Under the pieces are notes generated by a model. The model was given only the letters and a program-made list of their open reading frames with translations. It did no database searches and was not told the DNA's origin. A program made the position numbers and the translations under genes. DNA of 64,000 nt from Desulfoprunum benzoelyticum (GTDB lineage: Bacteria; Desulfobacterota; Desulfobulbia; Desulfobulbales; Desulfocapsaceae): NCBI RefSeq assembly GCF_014201505.1, contig NZ_JACHEO010000002.1, forward strand, positions 124,001 to 188,000, given 5' to 3'. Below, in pieces: positions 7,945-17,085 of the stretch (its first letter is position 1; each line of letters begins with the position of its first letter).

Positions 7945-8763
7945 TCAGTCCTTCGCGGCGGGATTTTCCGAAGCCTCGTCCTCCGATGATGAAAATTTTG
8001 CCCAGTCGGGTAGAGCGACCTTGGGCAACCAGGAGGAAAGGGTCTGCTTCGGGGGATTGCCGGCCTGAATCTGGGCCAGAAGTTCCTTGGCCCGAGGAGC
8101 TATCTCGGCATCGGGGTAGGTCGCCAGGATATACTTCAATCGTGTTTCAGCCTCGCTTATCTTGTTTCTCCTGATGTAGAAATCAACCACAAAGAATTCA
8201 TGGTTGGCAATGAATTGACGGGCTGCTTTGATCCGCGCCTTGGCCTCGGAGGTGTACGGTGAATTCGGGTAGGCACGTATCAGTTGACTGAAGAGTTGGA
8301 CGGCCTTCTCCGCCCCTGAGACGTCACGGTCAATTCGGTCTATCTGCTTGTAGTTGCACATTGCCTTCTGGTAAATGACGTAAGGCATTGCTTCGTTGGT
8401 CGGGTGCCTCTCCTCAAAGGCCTCATACAGCACCAGGGCCTCGGCATAGTGCTCGAGGAAAAAATTGCAGTCGGCAGCCTTGAGTTCGGCAAGAGTGGCT
8501 TCCGGCGCGAAGGGATACCGGTCGAGGATTTCCTGGAAATATTCGAGGGCGGTAAAGTATTTGCCGACCGCATAGTCGTCCATCCCCTTTGTCACCAGAT
8601 TGTTGACGGTGAGTGTTGCTGCGTCCTCGGCTTCTCCGGTAAAGGTCAGCATGTCCTTCATCTTTGCGCAGCCGGCGACATTCAACAGGAGAATGAGGAT
8701 GCAGATTCTGATGAGTATCGATCCCCGGTTTGCTCTGATCGGATATAGGCTTGAGTTGTGCAT
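7945..8763 (-). CDS. bamD: Outer membrane assembly lipoprotein BamD
   Basis: The 272-aa precursor has a basic start, a hydrophobic stretch and a lipobox LLNVAGC, so the mature protein would be lipid-anchored at that Cys. The rest is a series of TPR-like helical pairs starting near GMDDYAVGKYFTALEYFQEI, as in BamD/YfiO/ComL, the essential helper of BamA in inserting beta-barrel proteins. A Pro/Ser/Glu-rich C-terminal tail extends beyond the usual TPR core. ATG 8763 follows GGAGAGCA. It lies 12 bases after trxB on the same strand and is probably cotranscribed with trxA-trxB. Confidence 0.93.
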   Translation of the reverse strand: MHNSSLYPIRANRGSILIRICILILLLNVAGCAKMKDMLTFTGEAEDAATLTVNNLVTKGMDDYAVGKYFTALEYFQEILDRYPFAPEATLAELKAADCNFFLEHYAEALVLYEAFEERHPTNEAMPYVIYQKAMCNYKQIDRIDRDVSGAEKAVQLFSQLIRAYPNSPYTSEAKARIKAARQFIANHEFFVVDFYIRRNKISEAETRLKYILATYPDAEIAPRAKELLAQIQAGNPPKQTLSSWLPKVALPDWAKFSSSEDEASENPAAKD

Positions 8764-8775
8764 TGCTCTCCGGTG

Positions 8776-9711
8776 TTAACGTTTAAGGCTTTGCAGATAG
8801 GCCTCAGCGGCAAGCACGGCGGTTGCTCCTTCCCCGGCCGCATTGACGATCTGGCGGACTGCCTTGCTGCGGATGTCGCCGGCGGCCATGACACCGGCAA
8901 CAGCGGTGCAGGTTTCGGCATCGGTTGGAATGAAGCCCCATTTGTCGGCCTGTAGGAGGTCGAGAGGCAGGCACGTGTTGTTGGGGGTCACACCGATGAG
9001 GACAAAAACACCTTCGACCTCGAGAGTCGACGCTCTCCCTTCGTTGTCGACAAGGTTAAGCCGTTCCACCTCTGTTGTTCCTTCGATGGAGGTTACTTGA
9101 CTGTTCCAGATAAAGTCGATCCTGCTATTGGCGAAGGCTGTCTCCTGGATGATCTTGGTCGCCCGCAATTGATCCCGGCGATGGATGACGGTTACTCTGC
9201 TGGCAAACTTCGTCAGGTACTCGGCTTCCTGGATCGCGGTATTGCCGCCGCCGATGACCGCCACATGCATGTTGCGGTAGAATGGCGCATCGCAGGTGCC
9301 GCAGTAGGAGACCCCTTTGCCCCGGAGTTCCTGTTCGCCTGGGATGTTGAGGGTGTTCGCCCTGGCACCGGTGCAGATGATGAGGGAGCGGCAATCGATC
9401 GCCGAGCCGTTGTCGAGGATAAGGCGTTTCCGTGCAGGATCACTCACGTCGACACGCGTTACTTCTGCGGTAAGAGTATTGAGATCGAAACGCCGGGCAT
9501 GGGCTGACATCTTTTCCACCAGGTCGAAACCGGAAATTCCGTCGGGAAAGCCTGGATAGTTATCGACCCAGTCAGTAAGGAGCACCTGTCCGCCAGGGGC
9601 TCCTTTTTCGATCATGACATGATCGAGTCGTGCCCTCGCTGCATAGAGTCCGGCAGACAGACCGGCCGGCCCTCCGCCGAGGATAACGAGGTCAAAATGG
9701 TTTTTCCGCAT
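8776..9711 (-). CDS. trxB: Thioredoxin-disulfide reductase
   Basis: The 311-aa flavoprotein transfers electrons from NADPH to thioredoxin. It has the FAD-binding GGGPAGLSAGLYAARA at the N-terminus, the redox-active CGTCDAPFYRN, the second dinucleotide site VIGGGNTAIQEAEYL and the C-terminal FAD motif VMAAGDIRSKAVRQ. Length and motif order are normal for the low-molecular-weight class. The HRRDQLRA segment after the NADPH fold suggests NADPH preference. It sits 79 bases downstream of trxA, so the partner pair is encoded together. Confidence 0.96.
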   Translation of the reverse strand: MRKNHFDLVILGGGPAGLSAGLYAARARLDHVMIEKGAPGGQVLLTDWVDNYPGFPDGISGFDLVEKMSAHARRFDLNTLTAEVTRVDVSDPARKRLILDNGSAIDCRSLIICTGARANTLNIPGEQELRGKGVSYCGTCDAPFYRNMHVAVIGGGNTAIQEAEYLTKFASRVTVIHRRDQLRATKIIQETAFANSRIDFIWNSQVTSIEGTTEVERLNLVDNEGRASTLEVEGVFVLIGVTPNNTCLPLDLLQADKWGFIPTDAETCTAVAGVMAAGDIRSKAVRQIVNAAGEGATAVLAAEAYLQSLKR

Positions 9712-9790
9712 GAAGTGAGAACGTTCGATAAGAGGGAAGGCGCTGTCTGCGGATGGGGTGCCCCTGGACGGCAGACAGCGCGGGGGAGAA

Positions 9791-10117
9791 TCAGAGGGCT
9801 TTTTTGATCAGGTCGATCAGTTGGCCCTTGCCGACAGCTCCGGTTATCTGATCGACGACTTCTCCTTTCTTGAACAGGATGAGAGTCGGAATTGCACGGA
9901 TTCCATACTTTCCGGGAGTAACGGGATTCTCGTCGACATTCATCTTGGCAATGGTCACTTTGCCGGCATATTCCTCGGCCAGTTCTTCAACCACTGGTCC
10001 GATCGCCTTGCAGGGACCGCACCACGGAGCCCAGAAATCAACCAGAGTTGGCTGTTCGGAACCGATCATTGCATTGAAATCCGCATCATTCATCTGCTGG
10101 ACCTTATCATTTGCCAT
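9791..10117 (-). CDS. trxA: Thioredoxin
   Basis: The 108-aa protein has the classical active site FWAPWCGPCKAIGP, the cis-Pro loop RAIPTLILFKKGE and normal length. It reduces cytoplasmic disulfides and is recharged by the adjacent TrxB. The ATG at 10117 is preceded by GAGGAGAGACACGCA, a strong ribosome site, and by a good candidate promoter at 10201-10229. First gene of the trxA-trxB-bamD unit. Confidence 0.96.
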   Translation of the reverse strand: MANDKVQQMNDADFNAMIGSEQPTLVDFWAPWCGPCKAIGPVVEELAEEYAGKVTIAKMNVDENPVTPGKYGIRAIPTLILFKKGEVVDQITGAVGKGQLIDLIKKAL

Positions 10118-10200
10118 TGCGTGTCTCTCCTCTCATTCGGAATTGGATCATTCAGCCGTGATCAAGCTGGATTGGTTTGCAGCCGAAGAAATGTGCATTC

Positions 10201-10229
10201 AGTTTACCTGCTGGATATTTCGCTGACAA
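10201..10229 (-). promoter_or_regulatory. Candidate sigma-70-type promoter of trxA-trxB-bamD
   Basis: On the minus strand TTGTCA (10229-10224) and TAAACT (10206-10201) are 17 bases apart, five and four of six matches to consensus. Transcription would start near 10194, about 77 bases before the trxA ATG. Confidence 0.5.
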
Positions 10230-10317
10230 GCAAAAATATCGGCGGGAAGACCGGTTGCCGGCACGGGAAATCCTTCAAATGATGGCATTATCAATGAGGA
10301 ATCAAGAAGGTTCCTGT

Positions 10318-10347
10318 TTGACAGTTCTTCAGACTGCATGCTATATT
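10318..10347 (+). promoter_or_regulatory. Candidate sigma-70-type promoter of hemL
   Basis: TTGACA (10318-10323) and TATATT (10342-10347) are 18 bases apart: a perfect -35 and a five-of-six -10. The start point would be near 10354, leaving a leader of about 105 bases before hemL. Confidence 0.6.
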
Positions 10348-10459
10348 TCGTGCCGCTCGGCCTGCGGTATGTACTTGTGCTGACGGCCGTCACTCACCAC
10401 AATAAGGGCTGATTTGCTGCCGTCAACACCTTGACCTGAGTTCCATGAGAAGGGGATAT

Positions 10460-11752
10460 ATGAAAAGAACCGTTTCCGATGAAATGTTTGAAGCCGCCCG
10501 GCGGGTCATCCCCGGGGGGGTGAACAGTCCGGTCAGGGCCTGTCGATCGGTCGGCTGCGATCCGTTATTTATCAAAAGAGGCCTGGGGGCTGTGCTGACC
10601 GACGTTGACGACAACGAGTATATCGATTTCGTCTGTTCCTGGGGGCCGATGATTCTCGGACATGCACATCCGTCCGTTATTGCTGCTATCCAGGCGGCAG
10701 CGGTTGACGGCACCAGTTTTGGGGCGCCGACGCCGACAGAGGTGGATTTGGCTTCGCTGGTGGTTGAGGCGGTTCCGTCGATCGAGAAGGTACGGTTTGT
10801 CAACTCCGGTACAGAGGCGACGATGAGTGCGGTTCGCCTGGCCCGGGGGTATACCGGGCGGAATATCGTCGTCAAATTTGATGGATGCTATCATGGCCAC
10901 GCCGATTCGTTCCTGGTCAAGGCCGGATCGGGGCTCCTGACGCTCGGAATTCCCGGTAGCCCTGGGGTTCCGGAGGATATAGTCAAGAATACTCTGTCAA
11001 TCCCCTACAACAACCTGGAGATCCTGGAAGACACCCTGAGGCAGAAGGCCGCGGAGATAGCCTGTGTCATCGTCGAACCGGTCGCCGGCAATATGGGATG
11101 TGTTCCTCCGGCTCCCGGATTTCTCGAGGGTATCCGTCGGCTGACGAAGGAACTCAATATTCTCCTGATCTTTGATGAGGTCATTACCGGTTTTCGTGTA
11201 GCCTATGGCGGTGCTCAGGAACGGTTCGGGATTACCCCCGATCTCACCTGCCTGGGCAAGATAATCGGCGGCGGCTTGCCGGTCGGGGCCTATGGGGGGA
11301 AGGCAGAGATCATGGATTGCGTCGCACCGGATGGACCGGTGTACCAGGCCGGGACGCTTTCCGGGAACCCTCTGGCAATGGCGGCAGGAATCGCCATGTT
11401 GAAAGAACTGCAACGGCCGGGTGTTTATACGGAACTTGAACGCAAATCGGCGCGATTCGAAGAGATGTTGAACGGGATTAGCCGAGCAACCGGGGTTCCG
11501 ACGCAACTCAACAGGGTTGGCTCGGTGATGACGGTGTTTTTCACCCCGGATCCGGTCAGTGATTTCGAGTCGGCGATGAGATCGGACACCGAAAGGTACG
11601 GCCAACACTATCGCCAGATGCTGTCCACTGGAATATATCTGGCGCCGTCGCAGTTCGAAGCTGCCTTCGTGTCCATGGCCCATTCGGAAAAAGATCTCGA
11701 TACGGCGGCAAAAATGACTGAATGGTCATTCAAGAAATTGCTCGAAAAGTGA
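10460..11752 (+). CDS. hemL: Glutamate-1-semialdehyde 2,1-aminomutase
   Basis: This PLP enzyme makes 5-aminolevulinate from glutamate-1-semialdehyde in the C5 route of tetrapyrrole synthesis (heme, siroheme, B12). The 430-aa protein has the family start [37 protein letters not shown], the PLP-contacting [11 protein letters not shown], and the Schiff-base Lys near residue 267 in [20 protein letters not shown] 10460 follows GAGAAGGGGATAT; an in-frame ATG 15 bases upstream overlaps that ribosome site and is rejected. The Fo-ATPase genes follow after 86 bases. Confidence 0.96.
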   Translation: MKRTVSDEMFEAARRVIPGGVNSPVRACRSVGCDPLFIKRGLGAVLTDVDDNEYIDFVCSWGPMILGHAHPSVIAAIQAAAVDGTSFGAPTPTEVDLASLVVEAVPSIEKVRFVNSGTEATMSAVRLARGYTGRNIVVKFDGCYHGHADSFLVKAGSGLLTLGIPGSPGVPEDIVKNTLSIPYNNLEILEDTLRQKAAEIACVIVEPVAGNMGCVPPAPGFLEGIRRLTKELNILLIFDEVITGFRVAYGGAQERFGITPDLTCLGKIIGGGLPVGAYGGKAEIMDCVAPDGPVYQAGTLSGNPLAMAAGIAMLKELQRPGVYTELERKSARFEEMLNGISRATGVPTQLNRVGSVMTVFFTPDPVSDFESAMRSDTERYGQHYRQMLSTGIYLAPSQFEAAFVSMAHSEKDLDTAAKMTEWSFKKLLEK

Positions 11753-11838
11753 AAAACCGATTGACTTTGGCATAGAGGCGTGCTACCAAAACCTGTTATA
11801 TCAGGGCCGAAATCACGCCCCTGAAAGTGGAGACATAG

Positions 11839-12072
11839 ATGTCGGATTTGAAAAATGAATGGATCCACTTGCTGGCAAATTACGGTCATGTCGGGTTTAC
11901 ATTTGTGGCCGCAATTTTCATCGGTCTGGGCGGTGGGATCCTCCTTGACCAGAAGGTGTTCGACGGCCGGACGGCGCCATGGTTTACATTTATCGGTCTG
12001 GCGTTCGGCATTGCCGCCGGTTTCAAAAACCTGTTAGACATAGTATGGCGTCATCAGGACAAAAAGAAGTGA
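11839..12072 (+). CDS. atpZ: AtpZ/AtpI-family small membrane protein of the ATP synthase cluster
   Basis: The 77-aa protein has two membrane helices (about residues 14-36 and 46-66) and the family pattern GLGGGILLDQK...FTFIGLAFGIAAGFKNL. AtpZ proteins head split ATP synthase operons in deltaproteobacteria and form a complex with AtpI proposed to carry Mg2+/Ca2+ or to help c-ring assembly. It precedes atpI by 19 bases. The start has GTGGAGACATAG upstream. The family call is firm; the exact role is not. Confidence 0.85.
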   Translation: MSDLKNEWIHLLANYGHVGFTFVAAIFIGLGGGILLDQKVFDGRTAPWFTFIGLAFGIAAGFKNLLDIVWRHQDKKK

Positions 12073-12091
12073 TTGACCGGAAGGCGAGAGA

Positions 12092-12511
12092 GTGACGGAT
12101 GACTTGATGTCCCTGCATAAGATGCAGGTCATGAGTTGGGTGTATCTTGTAGTTCTGACTCTTGGGGCATGGATTTTTCACTCCGCTTTCTTTTCATGGT
12201 CGGTGTTTGTCGGAGGCGTCATTTCGATCCTCAGTTTTTGGGTATCACATAACGATGTAACCAAATTTTTCGGAACACTGGCCTCAACGGGGCCGATGGC
12301 TGAAAAGGAAAAGGTTAAAAAGAGCAGGATCGGATACATCGTCAAGTTCTGGGTACGGATTGTAATTATAGGTATTGTCCTGCTTGTCCTGATTAAGTAT
12401 GAGAAGGTCAATATCTTTGGATTGATATTGGGGTTGTCAACGGTAGTGTTTACGGTTACGATTACCGCGGTAAATGTGGCCTGGCGCTATTTCTTCAGTG
12501 GGAGGAGGTAA
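12092..12511 (+). CDS. atpI: ATP synthase subunit I (AtpI-like)
   Basis: The 139-aa protein has four predicted membrane helices, two at residues about 15-50 and two at about 85-130, separated by a charged loop rich in Lys. Position between atpZ and atpB and this topology identify it as the AtpI-type accessory protein that assists c-ring assembly. Sequence conservation in this family is low, so the call depends much on context. Start GTG 12092 has AAGGCGAGA directly upstream; ATG 12107 is an alternative. Confidence 0.75.
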   Translation: MTDDLMSLHKMQVMSWVYLVVLTLGAWIFHSAFFSWSVFVGGVISILSFWVSHNDVTKFFGTLASTGPMAEKEKVKKSRIGYIVKFWVRIVIIGIVLLVLIKYEKVNIFGLILGLSTVVFTVTITAVNVAWRYFFSGRR

Positions 12512-12520
12512 GAAGGGATT

Positions 12521-13243
12521 ATGGAACATCCGATACTATTTATTTCGATCATCCTTGAGAAACTTGGGCTTCCAGTACCGCACGGACCTGTGGGGCATAC
12601 CATCCTTGAGCAATTGTGCGCTCCATACATGACCTACACATGGCTGGTCATGGCCTTTCTTTTCGTCGTTTCAAAGCTGACCCTTGGAAATCTCGAGATG
12701 ATTCCCGGCAAAGGCCAGAATTTCTGGGAGATCGTGGTCGGAGGGATGGACGAATTCTTTGCCGACAACATGGGCCGTGAAATGACGGACAAGTTCTTCC
12801 CGATGATCGCGACCTTCGGTATTTATATTGCTGTCGCCAATCTGATCGGCTTGATCCCCGGGTTCATGTCTCCGACCGCCAGTATCAATACGACTCTGGC
12901 TTTGACGATCATCGTGTGGGTTACCCATCATGTCATCGGCTTCAGCACCCATGGAATTGGCTATTACAAACATTTCATTGGCCCGATGTGGTGGCTTATT
13001 CCGCTGATGTTACCAATCGAACTGATCAGTAACTTTGCCCGTCTGCTCTCCCTCTCCATCCGTCTTTTTGGAAACATCATGGCGAAGGAAACTCTTCTGG
13101 GTATTCTCTTTATGCTCGCCGGCGCATTTTTTGCCCCATTACCCATCATGATTCTCGGCGTCCTGGTCTCACTCGTACAGGCAATGGTATTTGTCCTGCT
13201 GACCGTGGTGTATTTTGGTCAGGCGAAGGAACATGCCCATTGA
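12521..13243 (+). CDS. atpB: ATP synthase Fo subunit a
   Basis: The 240-aa membrane protein forms the ion half-channels beside the c-ring. The essential Arg is in the helix SLSIRLFGNIMAKE, followed by a C-terminal helix pair with VSLVQAMVFVLLTVVYFGQA. The N-terminal part carries HGPVGHTILEQ and a cytosolic loop that includes NMGREMTDKFFPMIATF. ATG 12521 lies nine bases after atpI with GAAGGG upstream. Part of the atpZ-I-B-E transcription unit. Confidence 0.96.
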   Translation: MEHPILFISIILEKLGLPVPHGPVGHTILEQLCAPYMTYTWLVMAFLFVVSKLTLGNLEMIPGKGQNFWEIVVGGMDEFFADNMGREMTDKFFPMIATFGIYIAVANLIGLIPGFMSPTASINTTLALTIIVWVTHHVIGFSTHGIGYYKHFIGPMWWLIPLMLPIELISNFARLLSLSIRLFGNIMAKETLLGILFMLAGAFFAPLPIMILGVLVSLVQAMVFVLLTVVYFGQAKEHAH

Positions 13244-13327
13244 CAATCCGGGATGCAGTGTTGAATGCAAAACGTCAGGTTTTTAGGAAGAAGGCCAAAC
13301 ATATATAATTTTTAAAGGAGAAAAAAA

Positions 13328-13579
13328 ATGGAAGGTAACATTCAGTTGGCGTTGATTTGTATCGGTGCAGCCCTCTCTATCGGCCTTGCCGGTCTTGGTG
13401 CCGGTATCGGTATCGGTTCTGTTGGTCAGGGTGCGACAATGGGGTTGGCAAGAAATCCCGAAGTACAGCCGAAGTTGATGGTGTTCATGATTCTTGGCAT
13501 GGCTCTTGCCGAGTCGATTGCAATTTATGGACTGGTTATTTCCCTGATTCTTCTGTATGCAAACCCGTTGCTTGGATAA
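13328..13579 (+). CDS. atpE: ATP synthase Fo subunit c
   Basis: The 83-aa hairpin protein forms the rotor ring. Helix 1 is Gly-rich (GLAGLGAGIGIGSVGQG), the polar loop is ARNPEVQPK, and helix 2 carries the ion-binding Glu62 followed by Ser63 in GMALAESIAIYGLV. A gapless alignment on the loop Arg puts Ile29 where sodium-type rings have Gln32, so proton coupling is more likely; Gln34 lies five residues later. A strong ribosome site (AAAGGAGAAAAAAA) fits the need for many copies. A hairpin terminator follows. Confidence 0.96.
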   Translation: MEGNIQLALICIGAALSIGLAGLGAGIGIGSVGQGATMGLARNPEVQPKLMVFMILGMALAESIAIYGLVISLILLYANPLLG

Positions 13580-13610
13580 GTTAAAGAGTAGTTGTTGAAA
13601 AAAGTTGGAC

Positions 13611-13644
13611 AAAAAGGGCCGCAGAGAAATCTGCGGCCCTTTTT
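13611..13644. terminator. Rho-independent terminator after atpE
   Basis: A perfect 15-bp stem (13611-13625 with 13630-13644) closes a GAAA tetraloop, starting with AAAAA and ending in TTTTT. It ends the atpZ-I-B-E transcript. Confidence 0.92.
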
Positions 13645-13668
13645 GTGTTTATATTCAAGTGTGCTGAA

Positions 13669-14418
13669 ATGATTGCTGACAAGATGGAAGCCTGGAAAGA
13701 TGATGCGATAATCACCCCGAGACGGGGCAAACATGAGAAAGCCCTTCCGCCCACAGGGATACTTCTCATCAATCCGAACGAGGCTGCTCTCGGCCACTCC
13801 CTGGTTGTTGAACTGGGAGGCGAAATGAGAAAATTTCCCCATTCAAAGGTTTCGGTCAATGCCAATCGTTACTGTGTTGCCGGACCTGCCGTTGGTGCAC
13901 CGATAGCGGCCATGGTGGTAGAAAAATTGATTGTCCTTGGGGTCGAACGTATTTTTATGCTCAGTTGGTGCGGCGCCCTGTCGCCGGAACTCAAGATCGG
14001 CGATGTCGTGATCGGCGGGAACCCGTTATCTGGAGAGGGAACTTCACAGTATTACCAGACCGAGGTTCCGGCTGCTCCCTCGAGCAGACTATCGGACATG
14101 CTGTCGCAATTGGCGTCCGACCAAGGTCTCGCGCCCGTGTCAGGAAGAATCTGGTCAACTGATGCGCCGTATCGGGAGAGTCGAGCCTTGCTGCACAAAC
14201 TCTGGCGAGATGACAACGTTCTTGGCGTCGATATGGAATATTCCGCTCTATGCTCGGTCTGTACTTTCCGATGTATTGAATTTGCCGCTCTATTTCTGGT
14301 TTCCGATGAACTCCTGGGGGAAAGATGGCAGCCTGGATTCAAAGACCGGCATTTTCAGGAAATCAATAAGAGACTGACACAGGCTCTTGTTTCAGAAGAT
14401 ATATTTGCCGTGGTCTAA
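13669..14418 (+). CDS. Nucleoside phosphorylase-like protein
   Basis: The 249-aa protein belongs to the PNP/UDP (uridine phosphorylase, MTA/SAH nucleosidase) fold. Visible elements are VAGPAVGAPIAAMVVEKLIVLGVERIFMLSWCGAL (phosphate and ribose region), IGDVVIGGNPLSGEGTSQYY and the VDMEYSALCSVC motif, where VDME is the ribose-binding signature. FLVSDELLGERW carries the usual base-contacting Asp. The substrate (uridine, purine or MTA) cannot be decided. The start is uncertain: a GTG at 13645 touches the atpE terminator, so ATG 13669 was preferred; ATG 13684 is possible. rimO begins one base after its stop. Confidence 0.75.
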   Translation: MIADKMEAWKDDAIITPRRGKHEKALPPTGILLINPNEAALGHSLVVELGGEMRKFPHSKVSVNANRYCVAGPAVGAPIAAMVVEKLIVLGVERIFMLSWCGALSPELKIGDVVIGGNPLSGEGTSQYYQTEVPAAPSSRLSDMLSQLASDQGLAPVSGRIWSTDAPYRESRALLHKLWRDDNVLGVDMEYSALCSVCTFRCIEFAALFLVSDELLGERWQPGFKDRHFQEINKRLTQALVSEDIFAVV

Positions 14419-14419
14419 T

Positions 14420-15769
14420 ATGCAACGAACTGTATACATCGTGAGTCTTGGATGCGCCAAGAATCTCGTTGATTCGGAGGTCATCCTCGGCTCTTTGGTT
14501 CAGGCAGGATGGAAGATCGTCGAAGACGCATCTTCCGCGCAGATATTGTTGATCAACACCTGCGGTTTTATCCAGTCTGCCGTGGAAGAGGCGGTTGATG
14601 AAATTCTGCAGCTGGTGAAGGTGAAGACGGAATTTCCCGATAAAAAACTGGTCGTTGTCGGTTGCCTGGTGCAGCGTTATAAAGACCAGCTGCTGCCTGA
14701 ACTGCCGGAGGTTGATCTTTTTATCGGCACTGAGGGCGGTAAGGATATGGCAGGATATTTCGAGGCGCTGTTGCGTGGCCGTCCCTCGGTCCGGATTGAC
14801 CTCCCATCGCCTCATCTTCCCGACAGTACCCATTCACGAATTCTGACGACTCCTCATTTCCGCTCTTTTTTAAAGGTTACAGAAGGGTGTAACAACAGGT
14901 GTTCTTATTGCATGATCCCGGCTATCCGTGGCCGCCTCCGAAGCCGGGGCATGGCAGATCTTGTTCGTGAGGCCCTCTTTCTGCAGGACAAGGGGGTGAA
15001 AGAACTGTCGCTGATCGCTCAGGATCTCACTGCGTTTGGGACCGATCAGGATAAAAAGGAAAATCTGCGCTCACTGCTTGAACTTCTACTCGCTGCCACA
15101 ACAATCCCCTGGGTGAGACTGATGTATCTGTATCCGTCCGGAGTCGATGACGACCTGCTGGACATCATGGTGGATGAGCCGAGAATTGTGCCATATCTTG
15201 ACATTCCGATACAACATGCGAGTACGCCGATCCTCGCGGCGATGAATCGGCGGTACTCGAGGGAAGATCTCTGCAGCCTTGTAGGAAAAATCCGTTCCAG
15301 GCTACCGGCGATCGCCTTGCGGACCACGCTTCTTGTTGGCTTTCCCGGAGAGAAGGAGGCGGATGTTCTCCTCCTTGAACAATTTCTCCGCGAAATGCGC
15401 TTCGATCACGTAGGAATCTTTGCCTACTCAAACGAGGAAGGATGTGCGTCGGAGTATTTTCCAGAACAGTGCTCGGAACAGGAAAAGGATGCGCGGCGCC
15501 AGCATCTGTTAAATGTTCAGGCAGATATATCCGCTCAGGTGCAGCAGAAATATATAGGTCGTGTGGAACCTGTCTTGATCGAAGGGCTCAGCAGCGAAAC
15601 CGAACTGCTCTTGGAGGGGCGGACTCGATTTCAGGCCCCGGATGTCGATGGCTGTGTCTATATCGTCGATGGTGTAGCAAACCCCGGTGATATTGTTCAA
15701 GTACATATCACCGAGGCCCATGTATATGATCTGGTCGGAGAGATTGTTGCGACAGGCACCGAGGGGTGA
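14420..15769 (+). CDS. rimO: Ribosomal protein S12 methylthiotransferase
   Basis: RimO is a radical-SAM enzyme that adds a methylthio group to a conserved Asp of ribosomal protein S12. The 449-aa protein shows the N-terminal cluster domain (VSLGCAKNLVDSE), the radical-SAM CxxxCxxC in CNNRCSYCMIPAIRG, the GFPGE segment of the core and a C-terminal TRAM domain. The SLGCAKNLVDSE signature and short TRAM separate RimO from MiaB and MtaB. ATG 14420 starts one base after the preceding stop. Confidence 0.94.
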   Translation: MQRTVYIVSLGCAKNLVDSEVILGSLVQAGWKIVEDASSAQILLINTCGFIQSAVEEAVDEILQLVKVKTEFPDKKLVVVGCLVQRYKDQLLPELPEVDLFIGTEGGKDMAGYFEALLRGRPSVRIDLPSPHLPDSTHSRILTTPHFRSFLKVTEGCNNRCSYCMIPAIRGRLRSRGMADLVREALFLQDKGVKELSLIAQDLTAFGTDQDKKENLRSLLELLLAATTIPWVRLMYLYPSGVDDDLLDIMVDEPRIVPYLDIPIQHASTPILAAMNRRYSREDLCSLVGKIRSRLPAIALRTTLLVGFPGEKEADVLLLEQFLREMRFDHVGIFAYSNEEGCASEYFPEQCSEQEKDARRQHLLNVQADISAQVQQKYIGRVEPVLIEGLSSETELLLEGRTRFQAPDVDGCVYIVDGVANPGDIVQVHITEAHVYDLVGEIVATGTEG

Positions 15770-15829
15770 ATGTGCGAGCGGGTTGAAAATCGCGACTCAG
15801 TAAGAAAATCGTCGTTCGTGATCCTGCGA

Positions 15830-16114
15830 TTATTTTTTGTTGGCGTTGACCTGCTCTCTCAGGTCCTTGCCGACTTTGAAAAATGGCAATTTTTTCGGTT
15901 TGACCTTGATCTTTTTGCCGGTTTTGGGATTGCGTCCTTCGTATGAATCATATTTCTTGATGACAAAGCTGCCGAACCCCCGTATCTCGATACTCTCGCC
16001 ATTGGCCAGTGCTTCCGTCATTGTATTGATGATGGTGTTGGTGATCGCGGCAGCCTCGCGATGAGGTATATTGATTTCCTGTGCCAGAGCTTCGATGAGT
16101 TCTGATTTGTTCAT
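15830..16114 (-). CDS. HU/IHF-family DNA-bending protein
   Basis: The 94-aa protein has the family fold: N-terminal helices (MNKSELIEALA), the GFGSFVIKKYD strand, the DNA-intercalating arm GRNPKTGKKIKVKPKK and the C-terminal FKVGKDLRE helix. The GRNPKTG arm and length fit both HU and IHF; sequence alone does not decide whether it is a homodimer or an IHF subunit. ATG 16114 has AGGAGAAAGGT upstream. It stands alone between convergent rimO and the rluB operon. Confidence 0.93.
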   Translation of the reverse strand: MNKSELIEALAQEINIPHREAAAITNTIINTMTEALANGESIEIRGFGSFVIKKYDSYEGRNPKTGKKIKVKPKKLPFFKVGKDLREQVNANKK

Positions 16115-16338
16115 ACCTTTCTCCTGTTTTCCGGAAGTCGAATTGCGCCCCCGAACATGGGGTGGTACTGAAAAAGGCTGTTTTTCAGTGTGGCGGTCAG
16201 CGAAAAAGCCAAATAAAGTTCACTCGTTAATCGTCGATAAACAGAAGTTCAAGTATTTATTGAATATAATCAGTAAAATACAGCACGGATTGCTGAATAT
16301 TTCACCAAGCTCCTATCTAACTGTTTAGATTTAATCAG

Positions 16339-17085
16339 CTATTTTTTAGTTTGTAAAGGGAATTTTAAAAATATTTTTTCCAGATCTCCGGAGTTGAGCA
16401 ACCTGAATTTTCCGCTAGGCAAGCGGTGCAATCGCAGACAACCATAGGCAATCCGCTTCAGATGTAGAACGGGGTGAGCGACGGCTTCAAACATTTTCCT
16501 TACCTGTCGTTTTCTACCTTCATGGATGGTGATTTGGACCAGTGTGGCGTGTTTTATTTTTTTTAAAACTGTCAATTCAGCCGGCGAAGTGATCTTCCCT
16601 TCAACGAGAACCCCGTTTTCCAGTTGTGCAAGTTGGTCTTTGGACGGATGGCCGGCGACAAGAGCTTCGTATGTCTTGGTGACTTCATGGCTCGGATGCT
16701 GTACCTTCTGTGCAAATGCCCCATCGTTTGTCAGGATAAGCGCTCCCTCGGTATCCAGGTCGAGTCTGCCGACCGGAAATACCCGTTCGGAAATTCCTGT
16801 CAGGAGGGATGTCACAATCGGCCTGCCCTGGGGATCGGACAGGGTGGTTACGTAGCCCTTGGGTTTGTTGAGGAGAATGTAGGTCAGCCTGTTCCGGGGA
16901 GAGAGAGGCTGGCCGTCGCACTTGATGATATTTTGACCGGGGATGATCTTGTATCCCATATCGGTGATAATGGCCCCATCAACCTGAACCCTTCCCGCCT
17001 TGATCATCTCCTCTGCCTTCCGACGTGAGGCGAGGCCGCACTGCGACAGGAACTTTTGCAGTCGTACCGGATCGTTCATCGCCAT
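16339..17085 (-). CDS. rluB: RluB/RsuA-family pseudouridine synthase
   Basis: The 248-aa protein makes a pseudouridine in rRNA, probably 23S U2605. It has an N-terminal S4 RNA-binding domain (VRLQKFLSQCGLASRRKAEEMI), the catalytic Asp in PVGRLDLDTEGALILTNDG, and the C-terminal EGRKRQVRKMFEAV segment typical of the RluB/E/F/RsuA group. RluB, RluE and RluF are not fully separable by eye; the S4 domain and length favour RluB. Two starts are possible: ATG 17085, and ATG 17079, which forms a classical ATGA overlap with the upstream ubiD-like stop. It is the last gene of a four-gene minus-strand operon. Confidence 0.88.
   Translation of the reverse strand: MAMNDPVRLQKFLSQCGLASRRKAEEMIKAGRVQVDGAIITDMGYKIIPGQNIIKCDGQPLSPRNRLTYILLNKPKGYVTTLSDPQGRPIVTSLLTGISERVFPVGRLDLDTEGALILTNDGAFAQKVQHPSHEVTKTYEALVAGHPSKDQLAQLENGVLVEGKITSPAELTVLKKIKHATLVQITIHEGRKRQVRKMFEAVAHPVLHLKRIAYGCLRLHRLPSGKFRLLNSGDLEKIFLKFPLQTKK

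Larger units (their letters stand above)
10118..10459. other. Divergent trxA/hemL intergenic region
   Basis: 342 bases hold the two divergent candidate promoters (10201-10229 minus, 10318-10347 plus) and the hemL ribosome site GAGAAGGGG at 10445-10453. No RNA gene or further open frame with a ribosome site was found. Confidence 0.5.

Noticed and set aside
11761..11783. Sigma-54 promoter before atpZ (TTGGCAT...GTGCT)
   Set aside because: The GG and GC elements are one base too far apart for the -24/-12 spacing, and the housekeeping gene does not call for it.
13328..13579. Sodium-binding signature in the c subunit (VGQG, AES)
   Set aside because: Anchored on the loop Arg and the essential carboxylate, the Gln falls five residues away from the position of Gln32 in sodium-type rings, where Ile29 is found instead. 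Only the Glu-Ser pair matches, so sodium coupling is not supported.
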